Positions 25,375 through 34,148 of a DNA stretch of 64,000 bases are shown piece by piece. Both the position numbers and the translations under genes were made by a program. Numbering within the stretch: the stretch's first letter is position 1; each line of letters begins with the position of its first letter. This DNA comes from Kordia sp050633145 (GTDB taxonomy: Bacteria; Bacteroidota; Bacteroidia; Flavobacteriales; Flavobacteriaceae): the NCBI RefSeq assembly GCF_050633145.1, contig NZ_JBOEFY010000015.1:1-64000 (forward strand). Direction: 5' to 3'. A model generated the notes under the pieces. It ran no database searches. It had not been told where the DNA came from and was given only the letters and a program-made list of their open reading frames with translations.

Positions 25375-28194
25375 TTGAATACAATACGTACCCATTTCGC
25401 ACTATACATTCTATTATTCCTGAGTTTCACAACTTTTGGACAGCATAAAAATACAGTTACAGCAACGCTTCAAGCGGAAAGTAACTCCATGAATGTTGAA
25501 CAAAAAATCACTTACACAAACGAAACAGGAACAACGCTTACGGAAATTTATCTCAACGATTGGAATCATGCCTTTTCTGGGAAAAATACACCGTTAGCTA
25601 AAAGATTTGCAGAAGAGTATCATAGAAACTTTCACTTAGCCAGAGAAAAAAAACGTGGAAATACTGCAATTGACCAAATTTCTGCAAATGGAAGTACGTT
25701 AAATTGGGAACGTCTTAAAGAACAAGTCGATATTATAAAAGTAACACTAAGCAAACCATTGCAACCTAATGAAACTGTTACATTCGATCTTAAATATCAA
25801 GTAAAACTTCCGTATGACGAATTTACACGCTATGGTTTTACAAAAAATGGCGATTTCAGTTTACGCTATTGGTACTTAACGCCAGCTGCATACCGAAATG
25901 GCTGGAAACTTTACAGCAACAAAAACTTAGACGATTTATACACAGAGCAAGCAGAACATGACATAACGCTTAATTTTCCTGAAAAATTTAAAGTTATTTC
26001 TAGTGCTGACACTGCTGTAGATAGTGGAAACGGTTCAATTAAGCTTACTGCAAAAGATGTAAAAGACATTACCATTTTACTACGTCAAAACTCAGGTTTT
26101 AAAACGTTTCAAACCGATAAAGTAAATATTACTACAAACTTAGATCCGTACCGACTTGACGAAAAACAACAAGCAATTGCTATTGATAAAGTCGTACAAT
26201 TCATTCATGAAAAACTAGGAGAATTTCCTAGAAAAAACATGATGATCTCTAAAATTGATAACAAAAAAAATCCTGTATACGGATTGGGACAACTCCCATC
26301 GTTTGTAAGACCATTTACAGATGATTTTCAATATGAAATAAAAATTTTAAAAGCAGTACTCACCAAAAACTTAGAAGAATCTATGTGGATGGATACACGT
26401 ACTGAAAAGTGGATTTCTGACGCCTTAGAGACCTACATGTTAATGGTATATGCAGAAACGTTCTATCCAAACATGAAGCTTACAGGCGGATTGTCTAAAG
26501 TTTGGGGAATTCGTTCATATGAATTTGCCAAACTAAACTTCAACGATCAATATCCGTTTTTATACATGCTAATGGCGCGTAAAAACATAGATCAACCATT
26601 AAATACTTCTAAGGACTCTTTAACAAAATTCAACAACAACATTGCCAATAAATACAAAGCTGGTGTTGGACTTAAATACCTAAAATCATACTTTGACGAA
26701 CTTGTTATTGACGACTTTGTAAAAGAATTCTATACTAACAATCGTTTAAAAAAATCGACACGTAAAGATTTTGAAGATTTACTAAAGTCAAAAGCACCAA
26801 AAGATATTAATTGGTACTTTGACAACTATGTAGATTCGAGAAAACGAATTGATTACAAAATTAAAAAAGTAAAAAAGACAGACGATTCGTTACAAGTAAC
26901 CATCAAAAACAAATACGAAGGTAACTTCCCTATTTCACTCTTCGGAATTAAAAATGACTCTGTAGTTTCAAAACACTGGATTACAGATGTTGGTGAAAAG
27001 AAAACAGTAACCATTCCGCGTGACGGAATTGATCGACTCGTATTAAACTATGATAAAATCATTCCAGAATTCAACCAGCGTGACAACTGGAAATCATTAA
27101 ACGGATTCTTTGCAAACAACAAAAAACTACGATTCACCTTTTTTAAAGATGCTGAAAATCCGCATTACAATCAAATATTCTTTGTTCCTGTAGCACGATT
27201 CAACTTATATGATGGATTTACGCCAGGAATGCGTTTATACAACAAAGTATTTCTTACCAAACGCTTGCTATATGATTTTAAACCGTCGTATGGTTTGCGT
27301 TCCAAGCAATTGGTAGGTTCGGGAAGTATATCGTACCGTCATGACATTAAAAAAACCAACAGTAATTTATATTTTGTGCGTTTTACTGCAGGTGGAAACT
27401 ACTTTAACTATGCTGAAAATTTAACGTATACACGTTTGGTTCCAAAAGTGACGTTTGGTTTTAGAAATCCAGATTTCAGATCCAATCAAAAGGAATTCAT
27501 CGATTTCAGATATGTGATTGTACAACGTGAACAAGATCCGACTCTTGAAACGGAAAATGAACCAAATTATAGTGTGTTTAATGCACGTTATGTATACTCT
27601 AATCCTGATCCAATTCGTCACATGACTTGGTTTACAGATTTTCAAATCACAAAACGATTCTCCAAAGTTTCGTTCAATCTAAACTATAGAAAACTCTTTC
27701 AAGATAATCGACAACTAAATGTGCGTTTCTTCTTTGGAAAGTTCTTATTTAATGATACAAATTCAGACTTTTTTAGCTTCGCGCTAGATAGACCAACCGA
27801 TTATCTATTTGATTACAACTATTACGGTCGATCAGAAGACACAGGATTATTTAGTCAACAATTAGTTGTCGCTGAAGGTGGATTTAAATCCAAACTAGAA
27901 AGTCCGTTCTCTAACGATTGGATAGGAACTGCCAATGCTAGTTACAGTATTTGGAAATGGATTGAAGCCTACGGAGATGTTGGTTTTCTAAAAAACAATG
28001 GAAGAAGTACACGCTTTGTATACGATTCTGGAATTCGTCTAAACTTAGTTCCTGATTATTTCGAATTATACATTCCTGTCTATTCTAACAATGGCTGGGA
28101 AATTGCGCAACCTGGATTCGATCAACGCATTCGATTCATTGTAACATTAAGTCCAAAAACATTGACGAAACTGTTTACTAGGAAGTGGTTTTAG
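25375..28194 (+). CDS. M1-like pseudopeptidase fused to an outer-membrane beta-barrel
   Basis: 939 residues from a TTG that follows the upstream TAA directly; a signal peptide (ALYILLFLSFTTFG-Q) begins right there, which supports this start. Residues 25-500 follow the layout of M1 (gluzincin) aminopeptidases, with WISDALETY (about 346-354) standing where active members have the 'WLnEGfAtY' helix, but the HExxH zinc site is replaced by LTKNLEESMW (about 327-336). Residues about 585-939 are beta-barrel strands (SGSISYRHDIKK, FRFTAGGNY-like) and the chain ends in Trp-Phe, as outer-membrane proteins do. Known family: Bacteroidota M1-like outer-membrane proteins. Probable role: surface binding rather than cleavage (inference). 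Confidence 0.75.
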   Translation: MNTIRTHFALYILLFLSFTTFGQHKNTVTATLQAESNSMNVEQKITYTNETGTTLTEIYLNDWNHAFSGKNTPLAKRFAEEYHRNFHLAREKKRGNTAIDQISANGSTLNWERLKEQVDIIKVTLSKPLQPNETVTFDLKYQVKLPYDEFTRYGFTKNGDFSLRYWYLTPAAYRNGWKLYSNKNLDDLYTEQAEHDITLNFPEKFKVISSADTAVDSGNGSIKLTAKDVKDITILLRQNSGFKTFQTDKVNITTNLDPYRLDEKQQAIAIDKVVQFIHEKLGEFPRKNMMISKIDNKKNPVYGLGQLPSFVRPFTDDFQYEIKILKAVLTKNLEESMWMDTRTEKWISDALETYMLMVYAETFYPNMKLTGGLSKVWGIRSYEFAKLNFNDQYPFLYMLMARKNIDQPLNTSKDSLTKFNNNIANKYKAGVGLKYLKSYFDELVIDDFVKEFYTNNRLKKSTRKDFEDLLKSKAPKDINWYFDNYVDSRKRIDYKIKKVKKTDDSLQVTIKNKYEGNFPISLFGIKNDSVVSKHWITDVGEKKTVTIPRDGIDRLVLNYDKIIPEFNQRDNWKSLNGFFANNKKLRFTFFKDAENPHYNQIFFVPVARFNLYDGFTPGMRLYNKVFLTKRLLYDFKPSYGLRSKQLVGSGSISYRHDIKKTNSNLYFVRFTAGGNYFNYAENLTYTRLVPKVTFGFRNPDFRSNQKEFIDFRYVIVQREQDPTLETENEPNYSVFNARYVYSNPDPIRHMTWFTDFQITKRFSKVSFNLNYRKLFQDNRQLNVRFFFGKFLFNDTNSDFFSFALDRPTDYLFDYNYYGRSEDTGLFSQQLVVAEGGFKSKLESPFSNDWIGTANASYSIWKWIEAYGDVGFLKNNGRSTRFVYDSGIRLNLVPDYFELYIPVYSNNGWEIAQPGFDQRIRFIVTLSPKTLTKLFTRKWF

Positions 28195-28235
28195 GGTATT
28201 GGGTATTGGGTATTGGGTATTGGGTATTGGGTATT
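28194..28235 (+). repeat. Heptanucleotide repeat (GGGTATT) x 6, possible G-quadruplex
   Basis: Six perfect copies of GGGTATT run from 28194 to 28235; the first G is also the last base of the TAG stop codon of the upstream gene. The sequence holds six runs of three G separated by 4 bases, enough for a G3N4 quadruplex in the transcript. Copy number is likely variable between strains. Confidence 0.9.
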
Positions 28236-28387
28236 GGTAATGAATCGCTTTTTATTGAAAACTCAGCTTGATAGTTCAGTTAATTCAGTAAACACCATAA
28301 TTCTTCATTGTTTTTCGCTAACTTACTTTGCCTACAAACCTACGCAAATACCTTAGTTACAAGTATGTCTTACTAAAATCAAGAAAC

Positions 28388-29212
28388 ATGGAAAGTTTAC
28401 ATCAAAGCATAGAGAATCATTATCTTAAAGAAGGACTTTACGAGGATATCATGAATCGTCTTAAAGAACAAAACATTGCACTTACTAATGTAAAAAGGTC
28501 TGATATTGCTGGTGTAGATGAATTTCATGTACGTGGAGCAGCTGTATCGAAAGAGCTTGCCAATAGTATTGATTTGAATAGACTGAATGTTTTAGATGTA
28601 GGTTGCGGATTAGGAGGTCCGTGCAGAATGCTTGCTGATGAATATAACTGTCAAACTACAGGAATAGATTTAAGTACTGAATATATAAGAACCGCCAAAA
28701 AACTATCTGAGCTTGTAAATTTAGACAACAAAACAACTTTTATTCAAGGAGACGCAGCTAAACTTCCTTTTAAGGACAATACATTTGATGTTGTTTGGAC
28801 ACAACACGTTCAAATGAACATTCCAAATAAGAAACAATTCTACTCCGAAATTAATAGAGTATTAAAAACAGGTGGACATTTTCTTTTTTATGATATTCTA
28901 AAAAAAGGAGTTGAAGAAGTAAGTTATCCAATGCCTTGGGCTAGCAAAGCTGACTTTAGTTTTTTGTTTACGATAGAAGAAATGAATGGTTATTTAACAG
29001 AACTTGGTTTGACCAAAAAACAAACTACAGACCAAACTCAAGCAGGAATTGATTTTTTTGATGCACTTGTTGCAAGACTAAAAGAATTTGGACCTCCAAA
29101 AATAGGATTGAATGTGCTAATGGGCGATACTACAAAACCTAAACTCATGAATCTCTTAACACATTTAAAAAGCAAAAAACTAGAACTTAAAAGTGGTGTT
29201 TATAAGAAATAG
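28388..29212 (+). CDS. Class I SAM-dependent methyltransferase
   Basis: 274 residues from the ATG at 28388; a longer frame from a TTG at 28328 exists but adds an unlikely leader. Motif I is VLDVGCGLGGPCRML (about 67-81), followed by the acidic SAM-binding position 'TTGIDLS' and 'GDAAKLPF' and 'QHVQMNIPNKKQFYSEINRVLKTGG'. The pattern resembles the sarcosine/dimethylglycine N-methyltransferase and phosphoethanolamine-methyltransferase side of the Methyltransf_11 group, but the substrate is not decided by sequence alone. Single gene. Confidence 0.85.
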   Translation: MESLHQSIENHYLKEGLYEDIMNRLKEQNIALTNVKRSDIAGVDEFHVRGAAVSKELANSIDLNRLNVLDVGCGLGGPCRMLADEYNCQTTGIDLSTEYIRTAKKLSELVNLDNKTTFIQGDAAKLPFKDNTFDVVWTQHVQMNIPNKKQFYSEINRVLKTGGHFLFYDILKKGVEEVSYPMPWASKADFSFLFTIEEMNGYLTELGLTKKQTTDQTQAGIDFFDALVARLKEFGPPKIGLNVLMGDTTKPKLMNLLTHLKSKKLELKSGVYKK

Positions 29213-29357
29213 CTTAGTCTATTTTAGGTTCAAAATTCAAATGAAAGAAAATTAAACAATTGTCAGTGAAAAAGTGATTTTCTTACGAATATTAAATAAA
29301 TCGCATCAAAAATGCGTTTTTATTAAATTATCTTTATCTTTTTAGCACTTTCAACTA

Positions 29358-29388
29358 TTGCAAAATTGCTCATTTTTTATTAAATTTG
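29358..29388 (+). promoter_or_regulatory. Bacteroidota-type promoter for the fused BCKDH E1 gene
   Basis: TTG at 29358-29360, 20 bases, then TAAATTTG at 29381-29388, an exact TAnnTTTG -7 element. The ATG at 29412 lies 24 bases downstream. The match argues against the longer frame that would begin at the TTG of 29358. Confidence 0.65.
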
Positions 29389-29411
29389 CAGGACTTCAAT
29401 CCGAGAAAACT

Positions 29412-31823
29412 ATGCAAGCAAAAGTTGAAAACACACAAGACATTTCATTCGATCAATTCAAAGAGGAAATCATGCAAGACTATACAACCGCGGTTGTTAG
29501 TAGAGAATGTAGCCTTCTAGGTCGTAGAGAAGTGTTGACAGGAAAAGCCAAGTTTGGTATTTTCGGAGACGGAAAAGAAGTACCTCAATTAGCCCTAGCC
29601 AAAGCATTTCAAAACGGTGATTTTAGATCTGGTTATTACCGCGATCAAACCTTTATGATGGCAATTGGTGAGCTAAACATTCAACAGTTTTTCGCTGGTT
29701 TGTATGCACATACAGATATTGAAGTAGAACCAATGTCTGCTGGAAGACAAATGGGCGGACACTTTGCAACACACAGTTTAGACAAAAACGGTGAGTGGAA
29801 AAACTTAACACAACAAAAAAATTCTAGTGCAGACATCTCTCCTACTGCGGGGCAAATGCCGCGTTTATTAGGATTGGCACAAGCATCAAAAATATATAGA
29901 CATGTAGAAGGAATTGATGCAGAAAAATTCTCAAAGAACGGAAACGAAATCGCTTGGGGAACTATCGGAAATGCTAGTACAAGTGAAGGATTATTCTTTG
30001 AAACTATCAATGCTGCTGGTGTATTACAAGTTCCTATGGTAATGAGTGTTTGGGATGATGAATACGGAATTTCAGTACATGCAAAACATCAAACAACCAA
30101 AGAAAATATTTCTGAAATCTTAAAAGGTTTTCAACGTAACGAAAACGAAAACGGATATGAAATTTTTAGAGTTAATGGTTGGGATTATCCATCATTAATA
30201 GCAACCTACCAAAAAGCATCTGATATTGCACGCGAACAACATGTTCCTGTGTTAATTCACGTGCAACAAGTAACGCAACCACAAGGACATTCTACTTCTG
30301 GTTCGCATGAACGTTACAAAAGTAAAGAGCGTTTGGCTTGGGAAGTTGAATACGATTGTAATGCGCAAATGCGTCAGTGGATGATTGAAAATGGTATTGA
30401 AACTGATGAAAATTTAACTGCCCTTGAAAAAGATATCAAAAGGCAAGTGCGTGAAGGTAAAAAAGCAGCATGGAAAGCGTTTGTAGCGCCAATGAAGCAG
30501 GAACAAGCAGAAGTTGTAAGTTTACTTGATAACTTAGCAAAAACGAGTCCTAACAAAGTATTCATCAACAAACTCAAAGAAGATTTGGCAGTCATAGTAG
30601 AACCTATTCGTAAAGAAATTGCTGGGTTTGCACGTAAAGCGTTGCGTTTGGTAATTGGTGAAACTTCTGCTGAAAAACAAGCATTAAGCAATTGGATTAC
30701 TGCTTACTTTGGAAAAATTCAACCAAAATACAGTTCACACTTATATAGTGAATCTGCAAAAAGTGTTCTTAAAATTGAACCAAATGCTCCTGTATATGCA
30801 GATACTCCAGAAGAAGTTGATGCACGTATTGTATTGAGAGATAACTTTGATGCACTATTTTCAAAATATCCTGAAGTATTAATCTTTGGAGAAGATGCTG
30901 GAGAAATTGGAGATGTAAATCAAGGGTTGGAAGGAATGCAAGAGAAATACGGGAAATTACGTGTTTCCGATACTGGAATTCGCGAAGCTACCATACTTGG
31001 ACAAGGAATTGGAATGGCTATGCGTGGATTGCGTCCAATTGCAGAAATTCAATACTTAGATTACCTTTTATATGCATTACAAATTATGAGTGACGATTTG
31101 GCTACTGTATTATACAGAACCAAAGGAACTCAAAAAGCGCCTGTCATTATTCGTACGCGTGGACATCGTTTGGAAGGAATTTGGCATTCAGGTTCGCCAA
31201 TGGGAGCAATTATAAACGCTATCAAAGGAATTCATGTATTAGTACCTAGAAACATGACTAAAGCAGCAGGTTTTTACAATACTTTATTAGAAAGTGATGA
31301 ACCAGCTTTAGTTGTAGAATGTTTGAACGGATATCGTTTAAAAGAGCAATTACCAACGAATTTAGGAGAATTTAAAACACAAATAGGAGTTGTAGAAACT
31401 ATCAAAGAAGGAAGCGACATGACTGTTGTTTCGTATGGTTCTACGCTACGTATCATAGAACAAGCAGCAAAAGAATTACAAGCTGTTGGTATCGATATTG
31501 AAATCATTGATTGTCAATCATTAATACCTTTCGATATCAATCACGATTCAGTAAAGAGTGTACAAAAAACAAATCGTTTGTTAGTTGTAGACGAAGATGT
31601 TCCTGGTGGTGCTTCTGCTTTTATCTTACAACATATTGTAGACGAACAAAACGGATATCAGTATTTAGACAGCAAACCGCAAACATTATCTGCAAAAGCA
31701 CACAGACCAGCGTATGGAACTGATGGAGATTACTTCTCTAAGCCTTCTGCGGAAGATGTATTTGAAAAAGTATACGCTATGATGCATGAAGCAAATCCAA
31801 CTGATTTCCCGAAGTTGTACTAA
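29412..31823 (+). CDS. Fused alpha/beta E1 of branched-chain 2-oxoacid dehydrogenase complex
   Basis: 803 residues from the ATG at 29412. The N-terminal half is the E1 alpha ThDP domain ('SAGRQMGGHFATHS', 'GNASTSEGLFFETINAAG' near 184-201 for Mg-ThDP binding, then 'MSVWDDEYGISVHA'). Residues about 470-803 are the E1 beta pyrimidine and C-terminal domains ('FGEDAGEIGDVNQGL', 'SDTGIREATILGQGIGMAMRG', 'IIDCQSLIPFD'). One chain joins both subunits, as is usual in Flavobacteriia. The enzyme decarboxylates 2-oxo acids from Val/Leu/Ile to feed acyl-CoA and iso-fatty-acid synthesis. E2 and E3 are not in the window. A strong terminator follows at 31848. Confidence 0.9.
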   Translation: MQAKVENTQDISFDQFKEEIMQDYTTAVVSRECSLLGRREVLTGKAKFGIFGDGKEVPQLALAKAFQNGDFRSGYYRDQTFMMAIGELNIQQFFAGLYAHTDIEVEPMSAGRQMGGHFATHSLDKNGEWKNLTQQKNSSADISPTAGQMPRLLGLAQASKIYRHVEGIDAEKFSKNGNEIAWGTIGNASTSEGLFFETINAAGVLQVPMVMSVWDDEYGISVHAKHQTTKENISEILKGFQRNENENGYEIFRVNGWDYPSLIATYQKASDIAREQHVPVLIHVQQVTQPQGHSTSGSHERYKSKERLAWEVEYDCNAQMRQWMIENGIETDENLTALEKDIKRQVREGKKAAWKAFVAPMKQEQAEVVSLLDNLAKTSPNKVFINKLKEDLAVIVEPIRKEIAGFARKALRLVIGETSAEKQALSNWITAYFGKIQPKYSSHLYSESAKSVLKIEPNAPVYADTPEEVDARIVLRDNFDALFSKYPEVLIFGEDAGEIGDVNQGLEGMQEKYGKLRVSDTGIREATILGQGIGMAMRGLRPIAEIQYLDYLLYALQIMSDDLATVLYRTKGTQKAPVIIRTRGHRLEGIWHSGSPMGAIINAIKGIHVLVPRNMTKAAGFYNTLLESDEPALVVECLNGYRLKEQLPTNLGEFKTQIGVVETIKEGSDMTVVSYGSTLRIIEQAAKELQAVGIDIEIIDCQSLIPFDINHDSVKSVQKTNRLLVVDEDVPGGASAFILQHIVDEQNGYQYLDSKPQTLSAKAHRPAYGTDGDYFSKPSAEDVFEKVYAMMHEANPTDFPKLY

Positions 31824-31847
31824 GAAATACAATACCTTAAAATATAC

Positions 31848-31882
31848 AAACGCCAAACATCATTTTGTTTGGCGTTTTTTTT
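31848..31882 (+). terminator. Rho-independent terminator after the BCKDH E1 gene
   Basis: Perfect 11-bp stem AAACGCCAAAC / GTTTGGCGTTT (31848-31858 and 31867-31877) with an 8-base loop and a T run to 31882. Confidence 0.85.
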
Positions 31883-32015
31883 ATATCTAATTATATGATT
31901 AGTATGATTATACCGTAACATAAACACTACTTACAATTCATGAATTGTAAACTATTTCTTTATTTTAAAAGAAAGCTTTTTTGTACTTTTAAACAAATAA
32001 CAAAATTATCAAATC

Positions 32016-32291
32016 ATGAAAAAAAGAAAATTAAACGGTCTTCAATTAAATAAAAGATCTATTTCAAATCTTGACAACAAAAAAGGAGGAGTTGTTCCAC
32101 CACCGCCACCAACTCAAGCACAAACTTGCGGTCTTGGAGGTCATGGAGCTTGTCCAACTGTAGATACATGTATTCCATTAACGGCAGATTGTGTAACAAA
32201 TGATTGCGGAACAAGGTTTTGGTGCGGCCCACCAAGTAATCATCCTTCTTGTTTTATAACACAAGATATAGATTGTGACATAAAAATCTAA
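32016..32291 (+). CDS. RiPP-like precursor peptide, Cys-rich core
   Basis: 91 residues. Leader MKKRKLNGLQLNKRSISNLD with the GG at 24-25 (NKKGG), the same leader plan as four other genes in this window. The core (26-91) starts with a PPPPP run and holds eight Cys in pairs and singles. Such leaders define class I lanthipeptide-like/GG-type natural-product precursors of Bacteroidota (family knowledge). No dehydratase, cyclase, radical-SAM enzyme or ABC peptidase-exporter lies near, so modification is unproven. A terminator follows at 32303, so the gene is its own transcript. Confidence 0.75.
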   Translation: MKKRKLNGLQLNKRSISNLDNKKGGVVPPPPPTQAQTCGLGGHGACPTVDTCIPLTADCVTNDCGTRFWCGPPSNHPSCFITQDIDCDIKI

Positions 32292-32302
32292 ACACTATTT
32301 TA

Positions 32303-32328
32303 AAAACGAACTTCGGTTCGTTTTTTTT
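32303..32328 (+). terminator. Terminator after the 32.0-kb precursor gene
   Basis: Stem AAAACGAAC-TTC(G)-GTTCGTTTT followed by eight T (32321-32328). A stable UUCG-type loop is present. Confidence 0.8.
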
Positions 32329-32371
32329 ATGCTTAAAAATAATAAAATGTCTTTTCAGAAAGTAACCAATT

Positions 32372-32406
32372 TTGAATACATCATTACTATATAAACTCTA
32401 TATTTG
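32372..32406 (+). promoter_or_regulatory. Possible promoter for the DUF1853 gene
   Basis: TATATTTG at 32399-32406 is an exact TAnnTTTG match. A TTG at 32372-32374 lies 24 bases upstream, slightly long. The ATG (32418) is 11 bases beyond the -7 element, so the leader would be very short. Confidence 0.45.
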
Positions 32407-32417
32407 AATTTATATTA

Positions 32418-33221
32418 ATGAACACAAAATCACGAATACAATCTATCGTAAACGCAACACCATTAGATGTTGAACTTACGAATGTTTCGATGTTTGATCT
32501 TTCTGCATTACAACTTTCAATACTTCCAGAATTTCAATTGCCAACCAATCGTCGATTAGGGCATTTGGTAGAAAAAATAGTATCTGAACTCATTAAAGCA
32601 TCGGAGAACTACAAAATGCTGTATGAAAATGTTCAAATCATACAAAACAAAAATACCATTGGCGAAATTGACTTTATCATTCAACACATTGATTCAAAAG
32701 AACTTATTCATTTAGAACTAGCTTATAAATTCTATTTGTTTGATCCGACAATTTCATCTGAAGCTACACATAATTGGACTGGTCCAAATCGAAAAGATGC
32801 GCTGCATGAAAAATTAGAAAAACTACAACAAAAGCAGTTTCCACTACTCTATCATCAAGCTAGCAAAGCGCAATTGCCTTCAATAGAAATTAACAAGGTT
32901 TCTCAAAAGTTGTGTGTATTGGCGAATTTGTTCATTCCATATCAATACAAAGAAAAATTTAGTGAAACCTATCAAAAGGCAATCAAAGGGTATTATGTAA
33001 ACTTTGATACGTTCGTAAGTTTAGACAATTCCGCGAAAGCGTATTATATTCCTACCAAAAAAGAATGGGGAATTGTTCCTTCTGAGAATGAAGTATGGAC
33101 AAATTTTAAAGGTGTAAAAGAATCTATTACCGAAAGCATGTCCGCAAAACGATCGCTTTTATGTTGGCAAAAACATGATGATTCATTTGAAGAATTTTTT
33201 ATTGTTTGGTGGTCATGTTAA
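32418..33221 (+). CDS. DUF1853-family protein (PD-(D/E)xK-like)
   Basis: 267 residues. The DUF1853 pattern is clear: 'NRRLGHLVEKIVSELI', 'NTIGEIDFIIQH', 'LIHLELAYKFYLFDP', 'WTGPNRKDALHEKLEKL'. The Asp in GEIDF and the Glu-x-Ala-x-Lys of LELAYKFYL resemble a PD-(D/E)xK nuclease core. The family's role is not known; it is common, single-copy and cytoplasmic. Not linked to the neighbouring zincin gene beyond a 23-base gap, though co-transcription is possible. Confidence 0.8.
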   Translation: MNTKSRIQSIVNATPLDVELTNVSMFDLSALQLSILPEFQLPTNRRLGHLVEKIVSELIKASENYKMLYENVQIIQNKNTIGEIDFIIQHIDSKELIHLELAYKFYLFDPTISSEATHNWTGPNRKDALHEKLEKLQQKQFPLLYHQASKAQLPSIEINKVSQKLCVLANLFIPYQYKEKFSETYQKAIKGYYVNFDTFVSLDNSAKAYYIPTKKEWGIVPSENEVWTNFKGVKESITESMSAKRSLLCWQKHDDSFEEFFIVWWSC

Positions 33222-33244
33222 AATGTTATGCTAAATTAGACTAA

Positions 33245-34063
33245 ATGAGAAATTCTACACGAAGAAATAGAAACATAGGAACTGCCAAACAAGGTTTTGG
33301 ACAAAATAACAAATTAGTTGTCCCTTATCATGCCCAAGAAATGAAAAGCTTCTACGAAAGATTGGAAGAATATAATGTAGTTAAAAGAACTATAAACAAT
33401 CATACATTTAAGTTTGTCGTAGAAAAAACTAGAGAGAATTCATTTCATGCGTGTACGATTGATGATTTAGAAACTATACTAGCGCAGATTCCAAAAGACC
33501 ATTACGGAGATTTAGAACTAATTATTTTAAGGCAACCAACAAGGAAAGAAGAAAATTTAAAAGCAGTTTGGGGTAGATTAATATACTCTTATGAATTTGA
33601 AAACGACTATCTTCCCGCTATAATAATTGAAGCAGTTAATTTAGAAGGCAGTTTTAAGTGGCCTAAGAAATTAAGTGTTGGAGGGCAAAAAGAACTGGAA
33701 AGGCTTAAAGAAGATGGACATAAAATAGTAATGGGAAAACGTTACTTTGAAGCCGAATATACCATTGAAAATATAAGAGCAACACAACTTTATAGAACGC
33801 TACCTCACGAATTTGGACATTATGTTCATTATTTAGACCTTGTTATAAAGCCCGAAAAAACTGATGAAGAAGATGATGCTTGGGAGAAACGATGGAATGA
33901 TTATCATCGTTTGCCTACTTCAGAAAAAGAAAGTTTTGCGCACTCATATGCTGATACATTTAAAAGCAAATTGGAAACTAAAAACCTAATTCCTTTTGAT
34001 AGAATATTAGATTTGGATAAAATAAAAAAAGACGGATTGAATATATCTGACTTTAAAACATAG
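33245..34063 (+). CDS. Putative zincin metallopeptidase-like protein
   Basis: 272 residues, no signal peptide. HEFGH at 188-192 (TLPHEFGHYVHYLD) is a zinc-protease HExxH motif, and 'KESFAHSYAD' (about 237-246) supplies a plausible third ligand. N-terminal residues 1-35 are basic and Gln/Asn-rich. No named family fits; the length and cytoplasmic look suggest a small intracellular metalloprotease of unknown target (inference). It follows DUF1853 by 23 bases. Confidence 0.65.
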   Translation: MRNSTRRNRNIGTAKQGFGQNNKLVVPYHAQEMKSFYERLEEYNVVKRTINNHTFKFVVEKTRENSFHACTIDDLETILAQIPKDHYGDLELIILRQPTRKEENLKAVWGRLIYSYEFENDYLPAIIIEAVNLEGSFKWPKKLSVGGQKELERLKEDGHKIVMGKRYFEAEYTIENIRATQLYRTLPHEFGHYVHYLDLVIKPEKTDEEDDAWEKRWNDYHRLPTSEKESFAHSYADTFKSKLETKNLIPFDRILDLDKIKKDGLNISDFKT

Positions 34064-34116
34064 TCTCAAATCGTATTCTGAGCCAATTTCATCTCTTAAA
34101 AACTGAAAAAGTTTAG

Positions 34117-34124
34117 TAGCTTTG
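34117..34124 (+). promoter_or_regulatory. -7 element upstream of the AraC regulator
   Basis: TAGCTTTG is an exact TAnnTTTG match, 24 bases before the ATG at 34149. No clear TTG sits at -33. Confidence 0.45.
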
Positions 34125-34148
34125 AATTCAACAAAAGTTACTCCGTAA

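Noticed and set aside
28328..28387. TTG start for the methyltransferase
   Set aside because: It adds a non-conserved basic leader; the ATG at 28388 begins the family-like sequence.
29358..29411. TTG start for the fused BCKDH E1
   Set aside because: A good promoter (29358-29388) lies across it, so the ATG at 29412 is the start.
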